A stretch of 64,000 nucleotides of DNA from Catenuloplanes indicus (GTDB taxonomy: Bacteria > Actinomycetota > Actinomycetes > Mycobacteriales > Micromonosporaceae): positions 6,944,001 to 7,008,000 of the forward strand of contig NZ_JAUSUZ010000001.1 in the NCBI RefSeq assembly GCF_030813715.1, read 5' to 3'. The position numbers and the translations under genes are program-made. How positions within the stretch are numbered: the stretch's first letter is position 1; each line of letters starts with the position of its first letter. A model generated the notes under the pieces. It searched no databases. It was given only the letters and a program-made list of their open reading frames with translations, and was not told the DNA's origin. This document shows, piece by piece, positions 52,206 through 60,820 of this stretch.

Positions 52206-52288
52206 CCTGTGTGATCAATCAGTGGAGCGATAGGGATATCAACTTCGCTAGATGACCTCCGTTTCGCTCCACTGATTGATCACACAGG
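52206..52288. repeat. Perfect 25-bp inverted repeat around a 33-bp core (MITE-like or large hairpin)
   Basis: Arms 52206-52230 (cctgtgtgatcaatcagtgg...) and 52264-52288 are exact reverse complements; the core between them is AT-richer than the surroundings. No coding capacity. Could be a miniature inverted-repeat element, a transposon-end relic or a long RNA hairpin. Confidence 0.9.
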
Positions 52289-52394
52289 CTGCGAACCCAC
52301 GGCGGATGCGATCACCAGGGGCGGCGCTGAGGACTTTATCCGGAAAATTCGGGCGGGTAGCGCACACGGCCGCTACGCGGGCCGGGCCGGCACC

Positions 52395-52430
52395 GCCGGA
52401 TGCGCGGCCCACGCGCGCCGCGCATCCGGC
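52395..52430. terminator. GC-rich hairpin
   Basis: Perfect 14-bp inverted repeat (52395-52408, 52417-52430) with an 8-base loop, 136 bases past the DUF3307 stop. Candidate terminator for that minus-strand gene. The rest of 52289-52565 shows nothing recognisable. Confidence 0.6.
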
Positions 52431-52565
52431 GATGCGCGGCCGGCGCCTCAGCGGGAATGGGCGGCAGGGGTCGGAACTTGCGGAAACCCGGACGCCGGCT
52501 CCGGTCCTGGCTCCGCGACGCCCCCCACGAACGTCACGCCGGACGCGGGAAACGGTCCCCGGCGC

Positions 52566-53006
52566 TCACAGCCGGGCCATCAGCAACGCCGAGACCAGCA
52601 GGCAGGCCCAGTGCAGCGACTGGTCGGCGACGTACATCCCGCACACCGGCGTGGTCTGGTCGGCGAACTCGCGGGAGCCGGTGTGCTGCAGGACCAGCCG
52701 GACCACCGCCCGTCGATCGAGAACCGCGTGCGTGACCAGGCTGAACAGCAGCCCCGCGGTGACCCCGAGCCAGGTGAGCTGGAGGTGCAGCGCCCACGCG
52801 GTCACGAACAGCACCGTGCCGACCGTGACGTGGTACGCGGCCAGGTGGCCGAGCATGGCCGTGACCGCGGCCCGCCCCCGGCCCGCCTTGTTGGACGCCT
52901 GGTGATCGGTCTGCATCACGTGATCGCCGAGCTGGTGACCCACGATCAGCGCCAGCAACGTGACCACGAACGTCAGCTGCTGCGCGGCTAGCGGGTACTC
53001 GATCAT
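52566..53006 (-). CDS. DUF3307-like membrane protein
   Basis: A 146-residue integral membrane protein with about four helices. The motif HQLGDHVMQTDHQASNKAG near residue 28-46 (Asp and His in a membrane-proximal loop), an H in the third helix (HLAAYHVTVG) and LVTHAVLDRRAV match the DUF3307 family (function unknown). The ATG at 53006 follows GGAAAGG. Monocistronic and divergent from the Nramp-like gene. Confidence 0.75.
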   Translation of the reverse strand: MIEYPLAAQQLTFVVTLLALIVGHQLGDHVMQTDHQASNKAGRGRAAVTAMLGHLAAYHVTVGTVLFVTAWALHLQLTWLGVTAGLLFSLVTHAVLDRRAVVRLVLQHTGSREFADQTTPVCGMYVADQSLHWACLLVSALLMARL

Positions 53007-53197
53007 GAAAGGGGGCCTTTCCGCCGGGTCAGCACATCGTCCGCGCTCCGGCTCGGTAGCGCTGCGCACCATCCGACACTCGTGACAAATGTGGCGAACA
53101 TCGCGTAATGCCCGAGATCAAGACACCGCTGCGTTTCGGCCGGATTTCGTCGAGGGTATAGAGGGCGACCCATTCCCGCAGCGCGAAAGGGACCGCC

Positions 53198-54619
53198 GTG
53201 ACCCAGACCGCAGCCGATCGTTTCCCGGCTCGCCACCTGCCCCCGGTCGTCGTCAGGGAGCTGCCGCCACCACCCTCGTCGGCCCGGCGGGTGATCGGGC
53301 CCGGTGTGGTGGCCGCGGGCGTCGGCCTCGCCTCGGGCGAGTTCGTGCTCTTCCCATATATAGCCTCGCAGGTCGGGCTCGTGTTCCTGTGGGCCGCCGC
53401 TGTCGGCATCGTGACGCAGTGGTTCCTCAACATGGAGATCGAGCGGTACACGCTGGCTACCGGCGAGACCGCCCTCACCGGATTCTCCCGCTTCTGGCGG
53501 CACTGGGGCCTGGTCTTCGCGATCATGGTGTACTTCGCGAACCTCTGGCCCGGCTGGGCGACCAGCTCCGCCACGATGATCACGTACCTGTTCGGCGGCC
53601 GGGCCAGCTGGATCGCGATCGGCATGCTGGTGCTGATCGGCGTCACGCTCACACTCGCCCCGGTCATCTACACGGTGCTGGAGCGGATCGAAGGCGTCAA
53701 GGTCATCCTGGTCGGACTGTTCATCGTGGTCGCGATCGGGTTCGCGATCACCGCGGACGCCTGGGCCGAGCTGCCGTCCACCGTCACCGCCCCGGAGTTC
53801 CCGACCGAGCTGGGCTTCGCGCTGATGCTGTCCGCGCTGGTCTTCGCCGGTGCCGGTGGCGGCCAGAACCTGTGCCAGTCGAACTGGATCCGGGACAAGC
53901 GCTACGGCATGGGCTCCTACGTCCCGCGCCTGGTCAGCCCGGTCACCGGCGCCGAGGAGGCCGCGCCGTCCACCGGGTTCATCTTCGAGCCCACCGGCGA
54001 GAACATGACCCGCTGGCGCCGCTGGTGGAAGCTGGCCAACCAGGAGCAGGCGCTCACGTTCGGCCTCATCTCGTTCGTCACGATCACGCTGATGTCGCTG
54101 CTGGCGTACTCGACCGTCTACGGCACGCCCGGCCTCGCCAACAGCGTCGAGTTCCTCCGGATCGAGGGCGAGGCGCTCAAGTCCACGGTCGGCGGCTGGT
54201 TCGGCACGCTGTTCTGGGCGATCGGCGCGCTGTCACTGTTCGCCGCGGCCCTGGGCATCGTCGACTACACCAGCCGGCTCGCCGCCGACGTGCTGAAGAC
54301 CTCCTACCTGCGCGGCCGGTCGGAGAACCGGATCTACTTCGCGCTGGTCTGGGGCCTGGTAGCGATCGGCGTCATCATCCTGCTCGCCGGCCTCGACCAG
54401 CCGCTGCCGCTCCTGGTGATCGCCGCGTGCGTCGGCGGCCTGATGATGTTCATCTACTCGATCCTGCTGCTCCTGCTCAACCGCCGTGTCCTGCCGCCGG
54501 AGATCCGCCCCCGTGCGGTGCGCATCGCGGCACTGATCTGGTCGGTCCTGCTCTTCGGCATCTTCTCCGCGTTGACGCTCTGGCAGCAGGGCAGCCGCCT
54601 CATCGCGTGGCTCTCCTGA
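53198..54619 (+). CDS. Nramp-family-like transporter lacking the DPGN motif
   Basis: A 473-residue polytopic protein with about 11 helices, similar in layout to Nramp divalent-metal transporters (first helix GPGVVAAGVGLASGEF; SALVFAGAGGGQNLCQSNWIRD in the middle). In canonical Nramp proteins helix 1 carries DPGN and helix 6 MPH; here these metal-ligand motifs are replaced by VGLASGE and GGQNLCQSN, so manganese/iron transport is doubtful and another cation or substrate is likely. GTG start at 53198 with AAAGGGACC upstream. Followed by ~750 bases without a gene. Confidence 0.8.
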   Translation: MTQTAADRFPARHLPPVVVRELPPPPSSARRVIGPGVVAAGVGLASGEFVLFPYIASQVGLVFLWAAAVGIVTQWFLNMEIERYTLATGETALTGFSRFWRHWGLVFAIMVYFANLWPGWATSSATMITYLFGGRASWIAIGMLVLIGVTLTLAPVIYTVLERIEGVKVILVGLFIVVAIGFAITADAWAELPSTVTAPEFPTELGFALMLSALVFAGAGGGQNLCQSNWIRDKRYGMGSYVPRLVSPVTGAEEAAPSTGFIFEPTGENMTRWRRWWKLANQEQALTFGLISFVTITLMSLLAYSTVYGTPGLANSVEFLRIEGEALKSTVGGWFGTLFWAIGALSLFAAALGIVDYTSRLAADVLKTSYLRGRSENRIYFALVWGLVAIGVIILLAGLDQPLPLLVIAACVGGLMMFIYSILLLLLNRRVLPPEIRPRAVRIAALIWSVLLFGIFSALTLWQQGSRLIAWLS

Positions 54620-54724
54620 AACCAATTCACCCACCCGCTCCCGGCGGCCCCGGTCCCGCATGCTCCCGCGGGCCCCGGTCGTCGCTGGCGCTCCTCCCTT
54701 CCGGTCCCGGCGTGGCCCGCGGTC

Positions 54725-54753
54725 CCCTTGCCGCCCTCGAACAGCGGCAAGGG
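54725..54753 (+). terminator. Hairpin downstream of the Nramp-like gene
   Basis: Perfect 10-bp inverted repeat cccttgccgc/gcggcaaggg (54725-54734, 54744-54753), 9-base loop, about 105 bases past the stop. Same stem motif as the terminator at 51695-51733. Confidence 0.55.
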
Positions 54754-55114
54754 TGCCGCGCGCCGAACACTCCTGCTTCTCCACACGCGACATCCGCCGT
54801 GGCCCCCGTTCCCTGAACCACCCCGGACAGCGGCGAAGCCCAGAAAGCGCGACCGTCGCGGTCCGCGGTGTGCCATCCGCCGGGCCCGCTCTCCTCACCG
54901 CCCATGCGGCGAAAGCGCGCCCGGCCGGGTGTCGCCGCCTTCCGCGGCGCGGCCTCCGCCGTGAATCCCGCTTACCCTCGCCGACCGGTTCAGCGGCGAG
55001 GAAGCGGGCCGGGTGCGGTCGCATTCCGCGGTGCGGCGTTTGCTGTGAATCCTGCCTTCCCTGCCGGCCGGGCAGCGCCAAAGGCCGGAACACGCGTGTC
55101 GCGGCGGGGCCCGC

Positions 55115-55319
55115 CGCGCTTCGCGCTCGACAAGCGGTCCACGGGCGTGACGTGCTCGCGCTTCGCTCACGGGCGGGTGAGGGGCGTGCAGCGGGCGCGC
55201 TTCGCGCGCAACGGGCCGGCCAAGCACGTCAAGCGCCCGCGCTTCGTGCGCGACGGGCGCGTCAAGGGCGTGAAACGCCCGTGCTTCGCGCTCGACGGCC
55301 GGGCCGGGCATGAAAAGGG
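55115..55319. repeat. Degenerate ~42-bp tandem repeat, 5 units
   Basis: Units begin at 55115, 55157, 55196, 55238 and 55280, each opening with cgcgcttcgc or a close variant and measuring 42, 39, 42, 42 and 40 bases. Most lengths are multiples of three, and on the plus strand they would encode RFALD/RFARN/RFVRD-type 14-mers, but no start or ribosome site supports a gene. The remainder of 54620-55374 holds only GC-rich, low-complexity DNA. Confidence 0.75.
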
Positions 55320-55350
55320 CCCGGGGCGGAGCTGGGGCTCCGCCCCGGGC
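55319..55350 (-). terminator. Hairpin terminator after yggT-like gene
   Basis: Perfect 14-bp inverted repeat (55319-55332, 55337-55350), 4-base loop, 24 bases past the stop codon at 55375. Confidence 0.82.
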
Positions 55351-55374
55351 TTACCCAACCCCGGGGAACGACTG

Positions 55375-55641
55375 TCAGATGATCGCCTGGAGCAGGACGA
55401 CGACGGCGAAGACCACGATGAAGGACAGGTCGATGCCGACGGCGCCGAAGCGGACCGGCGGGAGGAGCTTGCGAACCGGGGCCAGGACCGGTTCGGTGAC
55501 CGCGTGCGCGACGCGGGTGGCGCGGTCGCGGAAGGAACCAGGCATCGACGGTCCGGCCAGCACGGCGCTCCAGTCGAGCAGGGCCCGTGCGATGAGCAGG
55601 AACTGGAACAGCAGCAGGACGGCGCTGATCAGGGCGAGCAT
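55375..55641 (-). CDS. YggT family membrane protein
   Basis: An 88-residue protein with two membrane helices (about 3-25 and 68-88) enclosing a loop with the family pattern ARALLDW, TEPVLAPVRKLLPPVRFGAVGIDLS. YggT proteins are often in division/cell-wall (dcw) neighbourhoods, but here the gene is isolated from sepF. Role unknown, possibly osmotic protection or division. ATG at 55641 with CAGGAGG upstream. Confidence 0.9.
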   Translation of the reverse strand: MLALISAVLLLFQFLLIARALLDWSAVLAGPSMPGSFRDRATRVAHAVTEPVLAPVRKLLPPVRFGAVGIDLSFIVVFAVVVLLQAII

Positions 55642-55727
55642 GGTGACCTCCTGGGTACGTCACCCAAGAGTGCGGTAATTTCCTGAACGTCGGCTGTGCG
55701 CGGGACTGAAGAAGTGCTGTGAGCCGC

Positions 55728-56294
55728 TCAGCCCCAGTTGTACGTGTGCCGGAGCACGCCGGCGATCCGGTCGAAGCGCTGCCGGTCCAGGACCGCGCCC
55801 TCACGCCGGATGCCGTCCTCGCGGACCTGGATCACCCGGTCCAGGCGCACGAAGCTGGGCCGCCGGTCGCGGTCCCACTCGCCGGGGCCGAGCGCGAGCC
55901 AGTGCCGCTGGCCCTGACGCTCGCTCTGGCTGGAGAGCATCAGCCCGAGCAGCACCCGGCCGTCCCGCCCGACGACCAGCACCGGGCGGTCCTTGCCCTG
56001 CGACGCGTCCTCCTCGTAGGCGACCCAGGTCCAGACGATCTCGCCCGGGTCGGCCTGGCCGTCCAGCTCCGGCGCGTACGCGAGCTGGCGGCCGCGGCGG
56101 ATGCGCGCGGTGGCGGGCGTGGGCCGGGCGGGGCGGCCCGCACTGCCGGTGCCGGGCCGCGCGGTCGGCCGGCCGGTGAGGCGCCGGCCCAGGTGCGCCG
56201 CGCCCTCCCGCAGGCCGCCGGTGCGCTGCGCCGGTACGGGCGTGGACGACCGGCCGGTGAGCTTGTCCGCGATGCCCCTCAGGATTCCCGCCAT
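55728..56294 (-). CDS. PemK/MazF-like domain protein with basic N-terminal extension
   Basis: A 188-residue protein. The C-terminal ~110 residues (PGEIVWTWVAYEEDASQGKDRPVLVVG..., SSQSER, DRVIQVREDGIRREGAVLD) resemble actinobacterial proteins annotated as PemK/MazF-type growth inhibitors (RNase fold with the GEIVW strand and RPVLVVG). The N-terminal ~75 residues are basic, Gly/Pro/Arg-rich and probably disordered. No antitoxin gene lies upstream or downstream, so it may be a solitary housekeeping paralogue rather than an active toxin. ATG at 56294 has only a weak ribosome site. Confidence 0.7.
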   Translation of the reverse strand: MAGILRGIADKLTGRSSTPVPAQRTGGLREGAAHLGRRLTGRPTARPGTGSAGRPARPTPATARIRRGRQLAYAPELDGQADPGEIVWTWVAYEEDASQGKDRPVLVVGRDGRVLLGLMLSSQSERQGQRHWLALGPGEWDRDRRPSFVRLDRVIQVREDGIRREGAVLDRQRFDRIAGVLRHTYNWG

Positions 56295-56343
56295 GCCGGG
56301 CACACTACGGCCCGCTGGCAAGATCCGCGCGGCGCGGTCCGGC

Positions 56344-57123
56344 CTACTTCGCGGAGTAACCGGTGACGGACGGCGTGTAGGTGGCGATCGAGGTCTGCCC
56401 GTACGCGTCGGTGACCCGGTACCGGATCGGCGGCACCGGCCCGGTCGCGGCGCCGCGCGCGGGCGTGAAGATCACGAAGCCGGCCGCGGAGATCAGCGTC
56501 GGGTCGAACGGCCGGCCCTCCTCGGCCGCCACGCCGGAGATCGCGGCCATCGAGAACTCGCCCTGCGGGACCACCGCGCCCGGCGGCAGCTCGGTGCCGT
56601 CCGGGGCCACGTAGCCGATCCCGCCCCCGGCCGGCAGCGGCACCTGTACGCGCTGCTCCTCACCCGCGCGCCCGGAGCTGTGCAGGTCGTCGACGGCCGG
56701 TGGCGCCGGGCGGGTCACGGTCGGCGTGTACGTGGTGGTGTGCCTCTCCCCGGCCGGGTCGGTGAGCTCGATCGTGACCGGGTCCGCGGTGCCGAGGAAG
56801 CCGAGCGTGGGCGTGTAGCTGATCGTGGTCGCGGACTCGCGCGCGTAGAAGCCGTTCGGCACGACCACGCAGTCGGTGTAGTCCGGGTGCCGGTTCGCCA
56901 GCTGCATCGACCAGCCGGCCGGGAGCGCCAGCGTGACCTGCTGTTTGACCAGGCCGGCCGCGGAGGAGGTGAGCGGTGCCCAGACCGGTGCCAGCTCGGG
57001 GGCCTCGGCGGTCCCGGCGGCCGGTGCGGCGGCCGCGGGGGAGGCGGCGAGCAGCGGCAGCGCGAGTGCGGGCGCGGCGAGCACGGCGGCGGTGGCGAAC
57101 GTCAGCGATCTTGGAGTCGGCAC
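56344..57123 (-). CDS. Secreted protein with CshA-type fibril repeats
   Basis: A ~259-residue exported protein: signal peptide with AAPALALPLLAASPAAAA, then a ~75-residue region and two repeats of about 85-90 residues resembling CshA-type fibril repeats (TISYTPTLGFLGTADPVTIE with DPAGERHTTTYTPTV, and AGFVIFTPA with YRVTDAYGQTSIATYTPSV). Such repeats build surface adhesive fibres in streptococci; here no LPXTG anchor is seen. GTG 57123 is preferred over an ATG at 57144; neither has a convincing ribosome site. Confidence 0.75.
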   Translation of the reverse strand: MPTPRSLTFATAAVLAAPALALPLLAASPAAAAPAAGTAEAPELAPVWAPLTSSAAGLVKQQVTLALPAGWSMQLANRHPDYTDCVVVPNGFYARESATTISYTPTLGFLGTADPVTIELTDPAGERHTTTYTPTVTRPAPPAVDDLHSSGRAGEEQRVQVPLPAGGGIGYVAPDGTELPPGAVVPQGEFSMAAISGVAAEEGRPFDPTLISAAGFVIFTPARGAATGPVPPIRYRVTDAYGQTSIATYTPSVTGYSAK

Positions 57124-57187
57124 AGGCCCAGGATAAACGCCCATAAGCCGCCTACCCGGGCAAACACCAGGGGAGCAGGCCCATAAA

Positions 57188-57232
57188 ACCCGTCCGGGGG
57201 TACGCCGTAGCACGGCGTACCCCCGGACGGGT
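57188..57232 (-). terminator. Strong terminator after the penicillin-binding protein gene
   Basis: Perfect 21-bp inverted repeat (57188-57208, 57212-57232), 3-base loop, followed on the minus strand by TTTT; 18 bases past the stop codon at 57250. Confidence 0.9.
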
Positions 57233-57249
57233 CGTGATCTTCGAAGTTG

Positions 57250-59523
57250 TCAGCGCGGGCGGTTGTTGTTGTTCCCGCGCCCGCTGCCCGGCCGGGCCGA
57301 CGACTGCGGCGCCGGTGCCTGCTCGGGGCGCGCGGCCGACCCGGAGCGGAACGCGATCTTCTCGCTCGGTGCCGGGAAGTTGGCGACCTTCTGGCCCTTG
57401 AGCGTGTCGCGCAGCGTGCGGGCGACCGCGGCGATGATCTCCTTCTGCACCGGCTCGCCGACCGCGTCGCGCGGGTTGTCCGGGTTCACCGCGATGCCGG
57501 CGATGGCCAGCTTCGTGGTCACACCGATGAACGACTCGGTCTCGTTGCCGGAGGAGCTACCGGTCTTGCCGGTCACCGGGATGTTGCCGACGATGTCGGC
57601 CACCTGGATCGACGTGCCGTTGCTGCAGGTGCCCTGCTGCGGGCGCTGGCCGACCGGGCAGCGGCCCGCGTCCGCGGCGGCCCGGGCCACGTCCTTGTCG
57701 ATCGCCTGGGTGCAGTCCGGCTGGGAGACCTTCGCGGCCGCCTCGCTGGACGTGCCGGTGGTGTCCGTGATCGAGACGACCGGCGTGGGCTTGCAGAACT
57801 TGCCGTCGGCCGCGATGGTCGCGTACGCGTTCGCCATGTCCAGCGGCGTGGTGCTGGTGACGCCGAGCGTGAACGTGCCCCAGCTCTTCGCCGCCTCGGG
57901 CTCCGCGTACTGCGCGTCGTTGCCGCGGAACTTGATGCCGAGCCGCTTCGCCATCTCCACGGCCTTGTCCGCGCCGACCGTCTCCTCCAGCTTCACGAAG
58001 TACGTGTTGGAGGACTTGCCGAAGCCGGTCCACATGTTCTGGTAGCCGTCCTGGTAGCTCGGCGCCGCGTTGACCGGGCACCAGAAGCCGCCGCAGTTCG
58101 GCGTGCCGCTGATCGGGTAGATCGACTTGTACGGCGTCTTCGTGGTGAAGCCCCGGTCCAGCGCGATGCCGTTCTCCAGCGCGGCCAGCATGACGAACAT
58201 CTTGAACGTCGAGCCGAACTGGTAGCCGGCCGAGTCCTCGCTGCCCGCGATCAGCTGGTTCACCGTGTTCGGGTACTTCCTGCCGCCCGGGTTGTCCTCG
58301 ATGCTGTAGTGCCGGTTGATCGCCAGCGCCTTGACCTTGCCGGTGCCCGGCTCGATCGCGGCGAACGGCGCCGCCTTCGGGTTGTCGAAGCCGTAGATGT
58401 TCTTCGACTCGTCGGCCAGCTTGTTCTGCACGGCCGGGTCCATCGAGGTGACGATCCGGAAGCCGCCGGTCTTCAGCGCGGCCAGGCGAGCGGACGGCGT
58501 GGAGCCGAACTCCTCCTGCTCGGACCACCACTGCGTGAAGTAGTCGCAGAAGAAGCCCCAGCTGTTGTGCGCCTCGGAGACCGCGGTGCAGTTGCCCGGC
58601 GCCCGGCTCGGCTTGAGACCGAGCGGTTCGGCCATCGTCTTGTCCGCGTCCGCCTGGGTGATCGCGCCGGTGCCGACCATCGCGCCGAGCACGTAGTTGC
58701 GCCGGTTGATCGCCTCGGTCTCGTCGTTGTTGACCGGGTCGTACAGGTCCGGCGACTGCACCAGACCGGCGATCATGGCGGCCTGGCCGAGCGTCAGCTT
58801 GTCCGCCGTGGTGGAGAAGTACGCGTTCGCGGCCGCGGAGATGCCGTACGCCTGGTTGCCGAAGTATGCGATGTTCAGGTAACGGCGGAGGATCTCCTCC
58901 TTGTCCAGCGAGTCCTCGATCGTGACCGCGTACCGGATCTCCTGGAGCTTGCGGCCGGTGGTCTGCTCGGTCGCGGCGAGGCGCTCCTCCTGGGTGATCG
59001 TCGGGTCGTTCTTCAGCACGTTCCGGACGTACTGCATGGTCAGCGTGGACGCGCCCTGGGAGACCTCACCGCCCTGCGCGTTGGACACGAACGCGCGCAC
59101 CAGGCCCTTGACGTCGACGCCGCCGTGCACGTAGAACCGCGTGTCCTCGGCCGCGACGATCGCGTCCTTCATCGTCTTGGCGATGTCCTCGCTCTCGACG
59201 TCGGTCCGGTTCTCCTCGTAGAACTGGGTGATCTGCGTCTTGCCGTCGTTCGCGTACAGGTACGACGTCTGCGCGGTCGGGGGCGTCTGCAACGCGCTCG
59301 GCAGGTCCTCGAACGAGTCGCTGGCCAGCTTCGCCGCGAGACCGGCCGTGGCGCTGGCCGGCAGCGCCGCACCCGCGACCACGGCGCCACCCACCAGGCC
59401 GAGCATGCCGAGGGTGAGGACCTTGCGGGCTATGGAGAGCGTCGTGCGCACCTTGCCGGGGCCCGTGGTGGTTATCGCCACGGTCTCCTCGCCGGGGGCG
59501 GGCGTTCTTGCCGGTACCTGCAT
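57250..59523 (-). CDS. Class A penicillin-binding protein (bifunctional transglycosylase/transpeptidase)
   Basis: A 757-residue PBP1-type enzyme that polymerises and crosslinks peptidoglycan. Short cytoplasmic tail, one membrane helix (about 35-60), GT51 domain (about 80-260) with Glu126 in AAEDTRFY and QGASTLTMQ, and a transpeptidase domain (about 380-700) with S438xxK in FGSTFK, SSN in GKSSNTYF and KTG in VTGKTGSSSG, all intact. The C-terminus is a disordered Pro/Ala/Arg/Asn-rich tail without PASTA domains. ATG at 59523 has only a weak GGAAGGA upstream. Divergent from the GlnH-like gene, with a 280-base region between. Confidence 0.95.
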   Translation of the reverse strand: MQVPARTPAPGEETVAITTTGPGKVRTTLSIARKVLTLGMLGLVGGAVVAGAALPASATAGLAAKLASDSFEDLPSALQTPPTAQTSYLYANDGKTQITQFYEENRTDVESEDIAKTMKDAIVAAEDTRFYVHGGVDVKGLVRAFVSNAQGGEVSQGASTLTMQYVRNVLKNDPTITQEERLAATEQTTGRKLQEIRYAVTIEDSLDKEEILRRYLNIAYFGNQAYGISAAANAYFSTTADKLTLGQAAMIAGLVQSPDLYDPVNNDETEAINRRNYVLGAMVGTGAITQADADKTMAEPLGLKPSRAPGNCTAVSEAHNSWGFFCDYFTQWWSEQEEFGSTPSARLAALKTGGFRIVTSMDPAVQNKLADESKNIYGFDNPKAAPFAAIEPGTGKVKALAINRHYSIEDNPGGRKYPNTVNQLIAGSEDSAGYQFGSTFKMFVMLAALENGIALDRGFTTKTPYKSIYPISGTPNCGGFWCPVNAAPSYQDGYQNMWTGFGKSSNTYFVKLEETVGADKAVEMAKRLGIKFRGNDAQYAEPEAAKSWGTFTLGVTSTTPLDMANAYATIAADGKFCKPTPVVSITDTTGTSSEAAAKVSQPDCTQAIDKDVARAAADAGRCPVGQRPQQGTCSNGTSIQVADIVGNIPVTGKTGSSSGNETESFIGVTTKLAIAGIAVNPDNPRDAVGEPVQKEIIAAVARTLRDTLKGQKVANFPAPSEKIAFRSGSAARPEQAPAPQSSARPGSGRGNNNNRPR

Positions 59524-59638
59524 TGCGGGAAGGATCCCCTCGTACGTCGAAGTGGGCCGTCTTCAAGAGTCGCGCCGTGAAGCGTAGAAGGCCACTCCAC
59601 GGGCGGAAGTCACAGGCTGCTACCGGTGACTGATCGCT

Positions 59639-59672
59639 TCACGGCACGTACATTCCTGTATGCGTGCCGTGA
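59639..59672. promoter_or_regulatory. Inverted repeat in the divergent pbp/glnH-like region
   Basis: Arms tcacggcacg and cgtgccgtga (59639-59648, 59663-59672) separated by 14 bases; candidate regulator site or hairpin. The rest of 59524-59806 presumably holds the two promoters; none was identified with confidence. Confidence 0.45.
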
Positions 59673-59806
59673 TCATTCCTGTCCTTGGTGATCCGGTGCG
59701 GGGACACTCGTCCGAATTGTGGTCTGTCCTCGTGCGGTGTCTTAGGAGAACATGAACGCTCCCGTGATTCAGCACGGGGATCGGTGCTCTGCGGGGGTGG
59801 GGTTGC

Positions 59807-60820
59807 GTGCCGGACGAGGAAGACTCCGGGGAGATCGCCGAGGTTCCGGTGCCCGCTGACGGCAAGCCGACAGTGACCTCGCATCCGTTCTGGATGCGTT
59901 TTCGTTTCGTGACGCTGGTGGGACTGTGCGTACTCGCGGTGGTCATCGCGGTGAGTCTGGTCTTCTTCGGTCGTACCCCGTCCGTGGACGAATTACGCGA
60001 GCAGGCCGGCCTCAACGGCAAACAGTCCCTCCGGATCGGCGTGAAGTTCGACCAGCCCGGGATCGCCGAGCACGAGTCGGACGGCACGTTCAGCGGATTC
60101 GACATCGAGATCGCATACATGGTGGCGGAAGATCTCGGATTCCGCCGCAATGAGATCGAGTTCTACCAGATACAGAGTGAAGATCGCGAGCGCATGCAGG
60201 CGGCGACGCCCGACGGGGCGACCGTGGTCATCGTCGACCTGGTGATCGCCAGCTTCAGCATCACCGAGGAACGGCGGAAGACACCCGGCGTCGCGTTCTC
60301 CGCGCCGTACCTGTTCACCGAGCAGTCCGTGCTCACCCGCGGTGATCACCCGCCGGTCGCCACGCTGGAGGACCTGCGCGGCAAGCGGGTGTGCAGCCTG
60401 GCCACGGCCACCAGCGCGACCGCCGCCGCGGCGGCCGGCAACATCGTGCAGTCCGAGCTGACCATCAGCAGCTGCGTCGAGGCGCTGCGCGCCGGCCGGG
60501 TCGAGGCGATCAGCACGGACGCGGCGATCCTCGGCGGCATCAAGGCGCGCAACCCGGACCTGCTGCACTGGGACATCGGCCTGACCGCCACCGAGGCGTA
60601 CGGGATCAACGTCGGCGAGAACGAGGCGCTGCTCAAGCTGGTCAACCTCAGCCTCTGGCACTCCCTCGAGGACCCGGACGACGCCCGCTGGGAGGACGCG
60701 TTCGACCGCAACATCCGGGTGAACGAGCCGGCGAACCGCGGCGTGCCGCTGGCCCGGCCGGACCAGCCGCACGTGGACAAGCCGGAGGTCCGCGAGTGGT
60801 TCTCCGGGGGCCTCGGGTGA
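59807..60820 (+). CDS. Membrane-anchored amino-acid-binding (GlnH-like) protein
   Basis: A 337-residue protein with a ~30-residue acidic cytoplasmic tail, one membrane helix (about 34-56) and a solute-binding domain of the polar amino-acid type (about 75-310): LRIGVKFDQPGIAEHESDGT, FSGFDIEIAYMVAEDLGF, IASFSITEERRKTPGVAFSA, LRGKRVCSLATATSA and VEAISTDAAILGG. It is not a lipoprotein and no ABC permease or ATPase is beside it, so it looks like a sensor rather than a transporter part, reminiscent of mycobacterial GlnH-GlnX-PknG. GTG start at 59807 after GGGGTGGGG; its stop overlaps the next start (GTGA). Confidence 0.85.
   Translation: MPDEEDSGEIAEVPVPADGKPTVTSHPFWMRFRFVTLVGLCVLAVVIAVSLVFFGRTPSVDELREQAGLNGKQSLRIGVKFDQPGIAEHESDGTFSGFDIEIAYMVAEDLGFRRNEIEFYQIQSEDRERMQAATPDGATVVIVDLVIASFSITEERRKTPGVAFSAPYLFTEQSVLTRGDHPPVATLEDLRGKRVCSLATATSATAAAAAGNIVQSELTISSCVEALRAGRVEAISTDAAILGGIKARNPDLLHWDIGLTATEAYGINVGENEALLKLVNLSLWHSLEDPDDARWEDAFDRNIRVNEPANRGVPLARPDQPHVDKPEVREWFSGGLG

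Noticed and set aside
51884-52255. A 123-codon hydrophobic frame made of VVVLP repeats
   Set aside because: Lies entirely on the 15-bp tandem repeat, begins with a TTG inside the first array without a ribosome site, and runs into the inverted repeat.
54868-55686. Open frames on both strands over the 42-bp repeats
   Set aside because: No start signal, no family match, and the plus-strand frame runs antisense through the yggT-like gene.
57247-59580. A 777-codon open frame antisense to the penicillin-binding protein gene
   Set aside because: Low-complexity Arg/Val/Leu product, mirrored by an intact class A PBP.
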